Of a stretch of DNA of 64,000 nucleotides, positions 1-10,916 are shown in pieces; the stretch's first letter is position 1; each line of letters begins with the position of its first letter. Made by a program: the position numbers and the translations under genes. Source of the stretch: Metaphire vulgaris (Eukaryota > Annelida > Clitellata > Crassiclitellata > Megascolecidae). Below the pieces are notes generated by a model. The model searched no databases. It saw nothing but the letters and a program-made list of their open reading frames with translations, and was not told the DNA's origin. The DNA is taken from positions 760,141-824,140 of the forward strand of contig CM030865.1 of NCBI GenBank assembly GCA_018105865.1, written 5' to 3'.

Positions 1-12
1 ACAATAATACGC

Positions 13-19
<7 letters not shown>

Positions 20-101
<82 letters not shown>

Positions 102-130
102 AGGCGATTTATAGAGCGCAGTAAGCATGG
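20..130. repeat. (TTA)n microsatellite with LINE-like tail
   Basis: About 27 TTA units at 20-100 are followed by a short 'rTTTATAGAGCGC' stretch. That stretch resembles the non-LTR retrotransposon tail seen at 29.3-29.5 kb on the minus strand, so the microsatellite may be an expanded retroelement tail. Confidence 0.75.
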
Positions 131-159
131 CGAAGGCTACTTGACAAGGGTCACTGGTA

Positions 160-245
160 TTCATCATCATGTTCTCTGTCCTCGGTCAGGTTCAGGGCTT
201 CATTGTTTCCATTCCTCTCTGCGTCTTGCTTCTTCTTCTTCTGGT
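160..245 (-). mobile_element. LINE 3'-end fragment
   Basis: The minus strand of this stretch is nearly identical to the 3' end of the fragment at 42.79-43.15 kb, including the CATCATCAT run. That larger copy reads as the C-terminus of a non-LTR endonuclease-reverse transcriptase. Only about 85 bases are recognisable here. Confidence 0.5.
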
Positions 246-584
246 ATTAACAAGGTATTAAACACAATGCATACTGTACGTGGGCGCTGATATCTTAGAG
301 GAAATTCATTCATGGGCGTCGGCAGAATTTTGTTCAGGGGTGCGACATTTTATTTACCTGAGAACACACCCAATATCCATTGGAACGATTATTAATATTT
401 TTGGGCGCTAATATAGAAGTCTACCGAAATCTTTGGCAAATTAATTTTTTAAACTTAGTATTATATTGCCATTAAGATGAAATATTAATTTATTAATAAT
501 ATTTTTTCATAATTTAAAAATACATTTATGATTTTCAGGGGATGCAGTTTGCACCCCTCTCCCGCAGCCCATGGATTCGACCGT

Positions 585-664
585 TTAACCCCTTAACTGG
601 GTATTTAACTGTAACTCAATGTAAAATGGACGGATATATCCGGGGTCCCCAGTTAAGGGGTTAA
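585..664. mobile_element. Palindromic TTAA-flanked MITE
   Basis: An 80-bp element with inverted ends (TTAACCCCTTAACTG and its reverse complement), flanked by TTAA on both sides. Related copies lie at 37377-37456, 40420-40487 and 52123-52202. TTAA flanks are the hallmark of piggyBac-type insertion; the superfamily assignment is inference. Confidence 0.75.
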
Positions 665-1471
665 AGCGAGTGGATTATTCTTCAGTTGCAGTGGAGGGTG
701 AAAAGTGCGTTCAGTCAATCTCAGCCTTAACTTATGGCTGAATTCTCCAGCGTCAGTTAATAGGAAGATCCCCCTCAGCCATCCTCTGATTGGAGATTCT
801 CTCCAATGATTCAACATTGTAGCTATGTGACTGATCGTATCTTCACTCTTTTGCGCTGCTCCAGGAGGAGACGAGGCCCGGCCCCTCGCTGAGGGCTTAC
901 AACCAGAGGACCTACATCGAACAAATGCACCGTCCTGTCTAAGGGGCCGTCCATAAATGACGTCTAAGCAGTCGATTCCCATCGAAGTCTTCCCTCTCGA
1001 CGTAAATTCGTCGTCGTCGACATTACAGCAACAGTCGGAGGAATTTCTCGCGAGTTTTATAGCGCCTGCATACTCCTCCTCCTCCTCTTCCTCCTCCTCC
1101 TCCTGCTTCTCCTCTTCTTCGTGTTTTCTTCTCGAGACGCAGAACACGTGACTTGGACGGCCGAGGTCATGAGAAAGTCACGGCGCATGTCAATTGATCT
1201 CTCGTCGATCCTTAACGCTTTAATGGGAAGATGGATGTGAGAAGGCGCGGGGGTCGGTCGGTCGGTCGGTCGGCGACGGGGCCCGACCGAGGGATGGGCG
1301 GTCGGTCGGCCGGTGAGGCCCTGACGATGAAGGCCGTCTCAGCCGTCGTGTGAGTCCTTAGGAACCGCCGAGGTGGTCGGTCGTGCCCTGTCCTGCAATA
1401 ATTGGCGGTATAGAAGCAAACGCAGGAAATGGGCAGAAAGACGCATGAAAGGCGGTCTTGACATTTCGAGG

Positions 1472-1656
1472 CAGCGTTATTTCTAGGATTATCAATAGGG
1501 GGGAGGGGGCTGTCGGTAAATTCTGGGGGTTCACCGTCCCCCGCCAAAAGTCTGACAAGCAAAAAAATTGGGGGAGCCGAGATTGGGGGGAAGGCGTTAA
1601 AAGTGTCGGTCTGAAAATGGGGTTGGGGGATTGTTAGGGGGTGTAAAATATCCCTG
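1472..1656 (+). mobile_element. hAT-like MITE, family A (CAGGG..CCCTG)
   Basis: The 5' end resembles CAGGGTTATTTCTAGGAT and the 3' end reads AAAATATCCCTG, with the internal 'GACAAGCAAAAAA' block shared by all family A copies. No clear target-site duplication is left, so this is an older copy than those at 16.4 and 30.8 kb. Confidence 0.7.
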
Positions 1657-2029
1657 AGCGGAAGTCAACTGAATGGCTGCGAAGCAGCAGCAGCCACAGA
1701 TGTCTGATGGTGGCAGACGATGGAGTTCGTTTGAATCGCTTGGGGGGGGCGTGGACGCCGTATTCGATTGCAGAGAACGAAACTGAGACCGACCGACCGA
1801 AGCCGATTCCAAGAATCTTCGTTTTCTTCAAGACAATCAATTCCACCAACACCTGTCAGCCGCACTTCGGTCGGCTGAAATCTCCCTCCCTCCCGCTACT
1901 TACTTACCTACCTACCTACTTTATGGCAATGGAACGCAGCAGCCGACCGATGCGAAGACAGAGGTCGACTGAGGTCAACGGTCAAAGGTCAAAGGTCGTG
2001 TATCGGTTTCGTGACGAGGTCGTCGGATG

Positions 2030-2640
2030 TCTGTCGAAAGAAGAACTCGTCGCAAATGTTTCTCTTCCGAGATTTATTCTGCTTTCTGGCATTCCGAGTC
2101 GCATTTGAACTGCATTAGCAGAGCCTTCTGTCTGCGCCAGTGTCCGGTCTTCCGGGCTTCCGTTTCCGGTTCGTCATCGATACTGAACCCACGTGACTCC
2201 CTTTTGATCCTCGCAGCGCCGACGTCGGCAGCAGCAGCAGCAGCGGTGTGCGTCCTTAGAGGCGTGCGCCAACGGAACTCGCGGCAGAGATATAGAGACT
2301 CGATGGGAGAGGGAAAGAAGTGTGGGAACGGACGGTTCGAAGCGCCGATCCTGGTCGGCTCCGATCAGCTTCCCACGATATTACGGCTGCAGTGTTACGA
2401 CATACCACCGGGAAACAACCATCATCACCATCCACAACCACTTCAGTCGCTCCAACAGATGGCGGTAGAAGCGCGACGGGAAAGGGGGCTGGGACGGAGG
2501 AGGGTCCGGGCGAGGCGGAGGGAGGGCGCCCGCTGGCTGCGACAGCCTCAGTCGCGGGAAATTCACGGCGCAGAGTACTCGGTGCAGTTTGGCGCCGCCA
2601 TCTATACCATGGCCAAGGCTTTCTTTTAGCAAAGGAAAGA
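2030..2640. promoter_or_regulatory. CpG-rich stretch, possible promoter/first exon
   Basis: GC and CpG content rise sharply here above the A+T-rich surroundings. On the minus strand an ATG at 2601 (context TAGATGGCGGCG) opens a short frame that reaches a possible donor (CC|GTGAAT) before its stop. It could be the first exon of a gene running off the left edge, but no second exon was found. Low confidence. Confidence 0.25.
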
Positions 2641-3330
2641 TATTTGATCAGATTAATTAATAAAACGACGCCCAAGGTCATTATTATTTCACTCGATTTT
2701 CAAATCTACGAGAAGTAAATACTCTTCGAAAACATTTTAAAAGTGTTTAGCCAACAGCAATGCTCCGTTACAATGTTACGTATTCATTCTGTACAATTAT
2801 ACATGTTTAATTAATTAATCATTAGAAAAAATAAAATGTCATTACAATGTTACACATTTTGTACAATTATTATACATGTTTAATTAATTATTAGAATAAA
2901 TAATACCGTTATTGCATTAAAATAGACAATTATAAATTATAGTCTGCTACTAATTTCATATAAAAGAAATTGCAACCTGTAAGTAGAAGCAGCTGTGTCT
3001 TACACGGAACCACCACAAGCGGAATACCTGCACTGCATTCGCCCAATGGAAGCACAATCCTCTACAGGTGTCCGTCGTCATTGGATGGACTCATCAGGTG
3101 GAGGCGGTGGTAGTCTTCGTACGGTAAAAGATCGGCGTCGGTGTCCATGTCAGGCAAGCGGGTTGACACCTGACACTCTTCGTCTATGCCGTGACGCGTC
3201 AGACACTTGCGACAAAACGGCAACGTTCTGAAAGAACATGAACAACTATGAGTCATGCAATGATGATGATGATGATGGGTTCTCTGCCTTAAGAGGTTGG
3301 TCCCATTGGTTTTCCACCACCTGGGAATGG

Positions 3331-3382
<52 letters not shown>

Positions 3383-3710
3383 CAGATTAGCAGTAGTGGT
3401 AGTAGTGGTAGTAGTAGCAGCAGTGGTAGCAGTGGCAGTGCAGCAGCAGTGGCAGTGATCAGCAACAGCAGTAGTAGTAGCAGTAGCAGTGGCAGTGGCA
3501 GTAGTGGTAGTAGCAGCAGCAGCAGTGCCAGCAGCAGTAGCAGCAGCAGTGGCAGCAGCAGCAGCAGCAGCAGCAGTGGCAGCACAGCAGCAGCAGCAGC
3601 AGCAGCAGCAGCACAGAAGCAGAAACAGCAGCAGCAGCAGTGGCAGCAGTAGTAGCAGTAGTAGCAGTAGTAGTAGCAGTAGCAGCAGCAGCAGCAGCAG
3701 CAGTAGCAGC

Positions 3711-3753
<43 letters not shown>

Positions 3754-3756
3754 TAG
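3331..3756 (+). repeat. Compound AGT/AGC/TGG triplet microsatellite
   Basis: About 425 bases of AGT, AGC and GGT triplets. The long poly-Ser, poly-Ala and poly-Leu frames on both strands come from the triplet periodicity and are not evidence of a gene. Confidence 0.9.
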
Positions 3757-4245
3757 TAGTAGCAGTATTTGCCACATTTCTCCATCATCAGTACCTTGTA
3801 ATTATAAACTGAGGTGTATCTGTTTGCTTTCTGTTCTCCACAGGGACAATGGCAGCTGACAGACGATGCTGCTCAGTCTTTCTATAACACAATTGAAACG
3901 AAACAAGAAATTCAAGACAGATAAGAATTTTGGATGAGATAAGGATAGATGTTTGCCTGATGAGCAGTATACATAGACCCCACTGTAAAACAGGTGCTAG
4001 GACAAAATGTCATGGGGATAAACTGTCAGCCGGCAAAATGTAACCCTTACCAGCGGCGCCGCTGGGTTTTGTTGGCTGGGTGGGTCTAATGTAATCTACA
4101 CAACCAGGACCAGGCTCAGACTACCCCTCCCCATCACCCCCACCCTAAATCATAATTTCTCTGCAGATTTGCACGATTTGCTTGGGTGTCCCTGCCCGAG
4201 ACTGGGCGGGTCCGGACCTGAGGACCAACCCCCCTAGCGCCGCCG

Positions 4246-4590
4246 CTGGTAGGCTATAGATATGGAAAAATTCAGAAGAGCGATGAAGTGAATTAAAACC
4301 ACATATTCTTGTGTGCCCATCTTTGCTGTGTCAAACCGTACTAGAATTGTTAACATATTCTGTCTCAATTTTTTTCTAGAGCTTTCGAAATGCCACGAAA
4401 AATAATGAGCCATTTGAAACGACACTATACAAAGTCTTTCAGAAATCTATTTTCTGTCAAATGTCTAAAAAATCAATCGAGAGATAAGATGGCGCTTAAG
4501 AGAGCTGGTTTCTTCTATTACAGGTTTTATAGACCACAAAAATATTATAAAATTGATACCCTGTTTGAAATTGTACAATGCTAGTGCTAC
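4246..4590. mobile_element. Interspersed repeat S (mariner-associated)
   Basis: The same sequence recurs at 50.53-50.66 kb and, partly duplicated in tandem, at 62.68-63.15 kb. The internal part of the TA-flanked element at 59383-59528 matches one end of this repeat, linking it to a mariner-like family. The open frames in it are short and no transposase motif was recognised. Confidence 0.6.
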
Positions 4591-4769
4591 AGTAGGCGTC
4601 CCTAACCCGTGACATTTTGTCCGCTGACATTTTGTCCCCATGACATTCTATCTGTGACATTTTGTCCGCGGACATTTTGCCTGGCCACGGTAAAGAAACA
4701 TGCACTGTCTGTCATTCTGATAATTAGACAACGGACACAATGTGCACTGTCATATGCTGGACCCTATAG

Positions 4770-4946
4770 CAGTGTTTAATCTAGGCCGTTTCCGGAAGGG
4801 AAAATTGCCCTTTTCCCCCCGGAAATTTCAAATTCCCCCCGGAAATTTTGGAATACTACATGGACTAACAGCGGCCACTAGCAGAATTTCCCCCGGCTTT
4901 GTCAGTTTCCCCCCGGAGTCCAGGAGTCTAGATTAACAACTGCCTG
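4770..4946. mobile_element. hAT-like MITE, family F, perfect 8-bp TSD
   Basis: The element starts CAGTGTTTAATCTAG and ends in the degenerate inverse of that sequence. It is flanked by perfect 8-bp duplications, CCCTATAG, at 4762-4769 and 4947-4954. Related copies lie near 48.94-49.13, 49525-49638 and 56.94-57.08 kb. Confidence 0.8.
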
Positions 4947-5388
4947 CCCTATAGACAGGTCCGTTTCCACCCCCAACTCCCTCCGTCCACCCCCACCCGA
5001 CAGTAGATGGCTTTTTACCTTTTGCTTAATCGGGTCGATGGGTTAATCGGTATCTTCGGGAAGAGTTTGGGCATTTCAGCGATTGACCTTGAACTCTGCA
5101 GCAGTCGACCTTCAGCTGGGGCTGAACGTGAACTCAGCCTAGCAGCTGTTAAAGAAATAACTTAAGACATCAAAGACGTTTCTACTGTAGCCGATGCATT
5201 GGGATAAGTTTCTAAACCCGATTCCAATCGTCTACGTCAAAACATATTGGGGAAAATTATAATATTGCTTTTCATATGCTGAACAGGATTATTGGCTTTA
5301 TATCAATTATAAGCTTAAAATATCAGAAAATGAAAACAATTTAAACTTATGAAGCACAGCTTGTGATGTATGTCTGTCTGTCAGGTTG

Positions 5389-5390
<2 letters not shown>

Positions 5391-5471
<81 letters not shown>
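5391..5471 (+). repeat. (TC)n microsatellite
   Basis: An almost pure TC dinucleotide run, directly abutting a family C element at 5480. Confidence 0.9.
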
Positions 5472-5472
<1 letters not shown>

Positions 5473-5479
5473 TCTGTCT

Positions 5480-5682
5480 CAGTGGCGCAGCAACGGGTCT
5501 GTTTGGGTGGGGTTGTTGAAACAACCCTATTTCAAAAAATATGACCAACACAATTGACGTAAATCCGTTGACTTTTTGTAGGAGGAGGGGTGTAGTGAGA
5601 GTCGGCCGCGGCTCCGCTGGTGTTCAGTTGCACAGTGCTTCCAGTTAAAAACCCCACTTTGCATAAGCTGGCTACGCCACTG
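5480..5682. mobile_element. hAT-like MITE, family C (CAGTGGCGYAGC)
   Basis: Inverted ends CAGTGGCGCAGC and GGCTACGCCACTG. Flanks CTCTGTCT and CTCTGTTG form an imperfect 8-bp duplication (6 of 8). Other family C copies lie at 12372-12649, 25392-25677, 33.9-34.17 and 34.70-34.90 kb, with a one-ended copy at 37.17-37.27 kb. Confidence 0.65.
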
Positions 5683-6275
5683 CTCTGTTGTCTGTTTTGA
5701 ATATCTTATCGGTTCTGAGAACGATTAATAAGACTGACGAAAAGCAGAAAAGGAAACTCAATAACTTGATTTTCAAGAAGAGAGAAATCAAAGAACACAG
5801 GAAAAAGAATACTCGCAAGACCTACTATTTGCCCTGGCATCCAGTGACCTCTGACCCAGCGTCTGCATTATCAGTCTGCAGAAGAGAGAAGAAGACAGAA
5901 CACCCCGGCGTTATACACGGGCAGCGTGAAACTGAAACTAGATAAAGAAATACGTTAAAAGGATAACGACTACGACGACAAACACCAGGACATCGTCACC
6001 GATCAACAGATGCTCTGTAATGCTCCGATACAGAACGAATCTGTCAATAGATTCATCATTAACCCCTTTAAATCGACAGAATAGTTTTTCGATCAAGACA
6101 TCCACGGTGTTCTATTCTACAAACAACAGGAATTGTTTTGACAGGAATTGATTCCAATTGTTTTCATTGATTTCTGAAAAACCGAACTTAAATAGTTTGC
6201 ATGTCCAGTTTCTAAAGTCCCTTCCACTAACCTCAATGATGACTACAGCTCCAATAAATGAAACCGCGAGTGCGT

Positions 6276-6473
6276 CAGTGGCGGCTCCACATGGGAGGCC
6301 CCGAGGAGCCCGTGCCCCCTACTGAATGCCTGGCCCTTCAGTGGACCCCCTGTTGGGACCCTATACTTACTACTACATATCTGTCAACAAAATGGTTGGC
6401 CACATGCTTAGTCTAAGCTTAGAAGTTGCCACCCCAACGCCCCCCCCCACTTGTCAAATCCTGGAGCCATTGG
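6276..6473. mobile_element. hAT-like MITE, family B (CAGTGGCGGCTCCA)
   Basis: The 5' end CAGTGGCGGCTCCA, internal GTGCCCCC and 'GGGACCCTATACTTA' blocks, and a diverged 3' end (GGAGCCATTGG) match the better-preserved copies at 21.66, 30.26 and 39.35 kb. Confidence 0.65.
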
Positions 6474-6949
6474 CGTAGCTATGAAAAAATTCCGACCGGT
6501 GCAAACCCGCCGCCCTCCTTGCCCCTCCCTTCCCATAGCCGTAGCTAGGGGACGGGAGGGCAAGCCGTCCCGGGCGCCGACTGGTGGGGGGGGGGGCGCA
6601 TTTCGGGTGTGAAAACAGAAAAAAAGAAAAAAGGTCTTTTTGACTTTGTGACTAATATAAAAAAGGTCATCAGCCGCAAAATGGAGATGATGGAGATAAG
6701 TTGACTATGTGCTCTGTGGACGTTTAAAAACAGGTCGTCGCCAAAATTTAGGAGTGCAAAATATAAATCTTGCCCCGACGGCCGAAAACCTTGGGTACGG
6801 TGCTCTGTCACTTCCCATCCTTTCTTCCCCTTCTCTCTCTTCCTTCCGCTCCCTCTGCCTCCTCTTAACCCCTTTTAATGGGGACCAGTGTCTAATCTAG
6901 ACTCCTGGACTCCGGAGAGAAAGTCACAAGGCCGGGGAAAATTCTCTGT

Positions 6950-7280
6950 AGTTTAAAAATGTCTGAATGCCAAGCACTTTTGATATACAAGAGATACTGC
7001 CCTAATTTTTGAAAAAAAACTTGATTAGCAGGTGCTCTTCACTTCTCTATCAAAAGTGCTAGCCATTCACACGTCTGCCAATACCATTCTCTGTAGTTAA
7101 AAAATGTCCAATTTAAGCAATAGAGAACACCACAGGCAGTATTCTGAATGCCAAGCACTTTTGATATACAAGAGATAGTGCCCTAATTTTTGGAAAAAAA
7201 ACTTGATTACTAGGTGCTCTTCACTTCTCTATCAAAAGTGCTAGCCATTCACACGTCTGCCAATACCATTCTCTGTAGAA
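6950..7280. repeat. ~190-bp direct repeat, two copies
   Basis: Two copies of a unit containing GCCAAGCACTTTTGATA and GCTAGCCATTCACACGTCTG lie in tandem. A second cluster of the same unit lies at 47.10-47.54 kb, inside the PAN gene. The unit is not recognised. Confidence 0.7.
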
Positions 7281-7836
7281 AAGTTACATCAAATCTGTTA
7301 TAGTCTTGCAGAAAATACTATACCAAGTCTACTTCCCCCCAATAAAAATCGTATTGGATTTACACGATTTGCATAAGTGACCCTGAGCGGTCCGACCGGT
7401 GCAATTGCACCGGTTTGCACCAATGTAGCTACGCCACTGCCTGGAGCCGCCACTGGATTGCGTAGAAAGTCTACACCAATAAAATCCCAGAATTCTCTCG
7501 GTATGCACTGTTCAGAGCGCGCGAAAATATTTCCTCCACACAGATTTCAAAAAGTAAAACTGAGCTTTCCTTTTCTTTGCCGACGAAGCCGCGTTGGCCG
7601 GCGGTCTGAAGGAGATCCCTTCCATCCACCCTGGAACGTGCAGCGGACGCTGTACGACCCGCTCTTTGAAGAGGTCGCGACCCTCTCCCAACCATCGGGT
7701 GCTCGGGACGTGGTTGCGACGGAACCTCTCCTGCTTCAGGACGGGCGAGGGTTCAACGAACTGCAGCTGGTCGACAATGCTCCCTCGAAACCAAACCCAG
7801 AAAAATATCCTTCAATTTCACGACATACTCACCATG

Positions 7837-8372
7837 CAGGGATATTTTACCCCTCCCCCCAACGTCCCTCCCCAACCCCTTCCCCAAATTTGAGACTGAT
7901 ACCCCCAATCTCAGCTATGGGATGACCTATTTTTGCTTGTCATGACATACCAAGCAGGGATATTTTACACCCCCTAACGTCCCTCCACCTCCCCAACCCC
8001 TCCCCCCAAATTTGAGACTGATACCCCAATCTCAGCTATGGGATGACCTATTTTTTGCTTGTCATGACATACCAAGCAGGGATATTTTACACCCCTAACG
8101 TCCCTCTCCACCTCCCAACCCCTCCCCAAATTTGAGACTGATACCCCCAATCTCAGCTATGGGATGACCTATTTTTTGCTTGTCATGACATACCAAGCAG
8201 GGATATTTTACACCCCCTAACGTCCCTCTCCACCTCCCCAACCCCCCCCAAATTGAGACTGATACCCCCATCTCAGCTATGGGATGACCTATTTTTTGCT
8301 TGTCAGACTTTTTGGTAGGGGACCCCCAGAATTTACGGACACCCCCAATTGACAATCCTAGAAATAACCCCG
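7837..8372 (-). mobile_element. hAT-like MITE family A with internally amplified core
   Basis: A reverse-orientation family A element (CAGGGATATTTTAC to TAGAAATAACCCC) whose inner part is amplified about four times with a period near 120 bases. This is the only family A copy here with internal tandem amplification, and it may be seeding a satellite. Confidence 0.7.
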
Positions 8373-8662
8373 TCACCAAACGATTCTATCAGGGCTCATC
8401 CATATAGTACGTACGCAAGAAAATGCATATTTTCAACCCCCTCCCCGCACATTGAGGCAAGAGGGGTCGCTTACCCCTCCCCCTCCTGGAAAATGCAAAT
8501 ACCGATATTTCACATTGAAATTTGAAAACCTTGCTAAAACATTAACTGTGACCATTGTGTTAATATGTGTGTTAATATGTGTTTTGCCCCTCCTGGAAAA
8601 ATTTCTGTGAGCGCCCATTGACAAAAGGTACTCAGGTTTTAAAATTATGGCATTAAAATCAG

Positions 8663-9157
8663 ATGGGAGTGAATACTTTGATCGAAATCTTGCTTCTTTG
8701 CGTCTCTAGTGCGATTGTGTTTATCTTCACTCAGATGTCGTTTATCAACAGACTGATCGACTGTCCCTCTACAAAGTCAAACCAGTCAGCAAATAAATAC
8801 AGAAATAGCAGTCAGTACATAAATATAGGATACAAAAATAGCAGTCAGTACATAAATATAGGATACAGAAATAGCAGTCAGTACATAAATACAGGATACA
8901 GAAATAGCAGTCAGTACACAAATACAGAATACAGAAATAGCAGTCAGTACATAAATACAGAATACAGAAATAGCAGTCAGTACATAAATACAGGATACAG
9001 AAATAGCAGTCAGTACATAAATACAGAATACAGAAATAGCAGTCAGTACATAAATACAGGATACAGAAATAGCAGTCAGTACATAAATACAGAATACAGA
9101 AATAGCAGTCAGTACATAAATACAGGATACAGAAATAGCAGTCAGTACATAAACTGA
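8663..9157 (+). CDS. ORF of 11-residue repeats behind a hydrophobic N-terminus
   Basis: The ATG at 8663 opens 164 codons ending in TGA. Residues 1 to about 35 form a hydrophobic stretch (MGVNTLIEILLLCVSS) like a signal peptide or membrane anchor. From about residue 50, eleven in-frame copies of a 33-base unit encode RNSSQYINTGY-type repeats, each with one N-glycosylation sequon (NSS) and two Tyr. Later copies alternate TGY and TEY, giving a 66-base higher-order unit. There is no stop in 495 bases, but a 33-base minisatellite keeps its frame automatically, so openness is weak evidence. It has no neighbour in an operon sense and no recognised family. It may be a small secreted repeat protein or simply a minisatellite. 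Confidence 0.35.
   Translation: MGVNTLIEILLLCVSSAIVFIFTQMSFINRLIDCPSTKSNQSANKYRNSSQYINIGYKNSSQYINIGYRNSSQYINTGYRNSSQYTNTEYRNSSQYINTEYRNSSQYINTGYRNSSQYINTEYRNSSQYINTGYRNSSQYINTEYRNSSQYINTGYRNSSQYIN
8805..9153 (+). repeat. 33-bp minisatellite, about 11 copies
   Basis: The unit is close to AGAAATAGCAGTCAGTACAT plus a 13-base end (AAATACAGGATAC or AAATACAGAATAC). The last seven copies alternate between the two forms, so amplification proceeded by 66-base dimers. Confidence 0.9.
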
Positions 9158-9235
9158 TCTGTAATTAAATTTAATGGATTCTCGAAATAGCAGAAAACTT
9201 GGAAACCCATTACAGAAATAACTGCCAAATCAACT

Positions 9236-9241
9236 TTTATT
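9236..9241 (-). terminator. Polyadenylation signal AATAAA (minus)
   Basis: A canonical AATAAA on the minus strand, about 300 bases past the TAA stop of the Glu-rich exon. It fits a 3' end of the minus-strand transcript here. Confidence 0.4.
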
Positions 9242-9534
9242 TTGCCTACTGTTACTTACCGCAAGACAATTTTTAACTATTGTCTAAATATAACAAGCAG
9301 CCTAATACAATGATCTTCACCAGCTGTGAACTACTATGCCAAAGACAAACTGTACAGCGGTAACATGTCTAGGCCTAAACAGGAAATGTTTTCGATACAA
9401 TCAAATCCACTTAAATGAATATCATCATCTAGCTGGTACGAATTTTAACGTAGCGCATATCTACTACCGCTACACTATCTTACAAATGCACTTCATTGGT
9501 TAAGTGTATATGTTTCAAGCAGTCGGGGGGCTAT

Positions 9535-10390
9535 TTACTTAAGCAGGTTTGACAGTATCTGAGTAAGTAAGAACAATACAAACACGGAATGCTGCTGAGG
9601 CTGCACTTTTTCTCCAAGTTGCGACTGACTTCTCGGTGAAGAAGCGATTCCATCTTCAGTTAGGGCGACGTCGACTGTTGGTCGGGTTTCTTCTTCAATC
9701 TTCTGATCTGTGTCTGTTTCTGCTCTATTTTCCATTTCGTTATTCCTTGTCTCTGGCATTTCTTGCATGTCGTGCGATGCACCAACGTCCAGCAGTATAA
9801 CGCGTTCCCTGGTGTCTTCTGACCGTGTAGTTTCCATCTCATTTCCTTCGTCCTCTTTGCTTTCAGGGCTCTGTTGATTGTCTTCATCTTCTTTAGTTTG
9901 GTAATCATCACTTTCTTCACGTTCAATTCTTCTTTCTGGTTCTTTACCGTGACTGGCTTCGAGATTTTCATTTCGACCGGTCTCCGGTTCAGCGTGTTGA
10001 CTGGCTTCACGTTGGCTGGTTTCAGGCACTTTATCCTGACTGTCCGTAGTTTGAGCGGTGGTCTGCGTGATTCCGTACTCCTCAGTCTGAATGCCTTCAC
10101 GCTCTGAGTTTTCGACCACTTCTGTTGTGTTGAGGGGTTCATGGGTCAGACTCTTCTCTCCATCAGATGGGAAATGGTCGACCGGAGATCGGCCGTCGAC
10201 ATCAGCAGCCTTCGTCTCACCATCCGCCTCTGCTCCTTCTCCCCCCTCTCCTTCCTCTTTCCGACGCTCGTATCTGTCCCCGGATTCCTTCAGGTCTTTT
10301 CCCTCACTGTCTGAAACTTCTTCTCTACCGTAAAACAACAGCTTCTGCGTTGGTTCATCGTCCACTGTCGGTGACTGCGCCACTAAAGAA
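9535..10390 (-). CDS. Glu-rich terminal exon with hydrophobic C-terminus
   Basis: About 285 open codons ending in TAA: an acidic, Glu/Thr/Ser-rich low-complexity chain ending in a hydrophobic stretch (HSVFVLFLLTQILSNLLK) that could be a tail anchor or GPI signal. A frame running further upstream seems to begin with a signal peptide, but its first codon is TTG directly after an in-frame TGA. The 'signal' (ILLFSVVS) is the translated polypyrimidine tract of a strong 3' splice site, TTCTCTTTTCTGTTGTCAG|T, ending at 10391. I therefore read this as a 3'-terminal exon, probably of the LRR gene upstream on the same strand. One phase-compatible join is a GTACGT donor after residue '...LETAHE' of the exon at 10.96-11.21 kb, but that needs the secondary acceptor GCGCAG. 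A separate gene is possible. Confidence 0.5.
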
Positions 10391-10916
10391 CTGACAACAG
10401 AAAAGAGAAGAATAACAACAAAAATCAATCAATCAGGGTCCATCCATAAAATACGCACGCACTGAGGGAGGAGGGGGTTGGATGCTGGAGATTCAAAACG
10501 AATTTTCAAAATCTGCTGCAATTTGGAGAAACACAAACTTACAAAGCACTGTTTGGTCGCATAGAGTCATCATCTACTCCACTGTTCTTCAGCGTAAGCT
10601 TCAAATTAACAAAAGACAATTGGTAAAAAAATCTAAAAGAATTGCTGTTAAAGTGATTTAATTTTAAAAAGTAAACTGACTCTTAGCTTATTTAAAACAG
10701 AAAATCAAAGAAGATGAAACAGATAAGGCTGGATAGAAATGAACACACTTTAATTGTAGAAAACTGTAGAAAATCCATTCTGCAGCATTAAACCAAAGAA
10801 GGGTACACAAAGACTTGCAAAAATCTCAGATAACTATTTAACTTATTGTAATTGCTATTGTTCACTGTTCATCGTTCACTGTTCGTTGTTCACTGTTCTT
10901 TTGTAAATAATAAACC

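Larger units (their letters stand above)
245..8660. other. Gene-poor flank, repeat rich
   Basis: I find no convincing coding exon here. Long open frames are either triplet repeats (3.3-3.8 kb), poly-Glu runs (about 1.08-1.15 kb) or frames crossing recognisable transposons. Contents are the MITEs and tandem repeats listed separately, A+T-rich unique sequence at 2.7-3.0 and 5.1-5.35 kb, and a CpG-rich stretch at 2.0-2.6 kb. Confidence 0.6.

Noticed and set aside
653..1147. 164-codon minus-strand ORF with poly-Glu
   Set aside because: It is made of a GAG/GAA triplet run and a stretch (GACGTCATTTATGGACGGCCCC) that matches the dispersed 'GGGGCTGTCCATTAATTACG' transposon ends; no splice or coding signature.
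3062..3812. Long poly-Leu, poly-Ser, poly-Ala and poly-Thr ORFs on both strands
   Set aside because: All are phase readings of one AGT/AGC triplet microsatellite.
4234..4425. ORF of repeat S as a transposase fragment
   Set aside because: Recurs with the repeat but shows no DDE/D or HTH motif I can recognise; too short to call.
9535..10428. Secreted GPI-anchored acidic protein starting at 10428
   Set aside because: Starts at TTG right after an in-frame stop, and the 'signal peptide' is a splice acceptor tract; kept only as a terminal exon.
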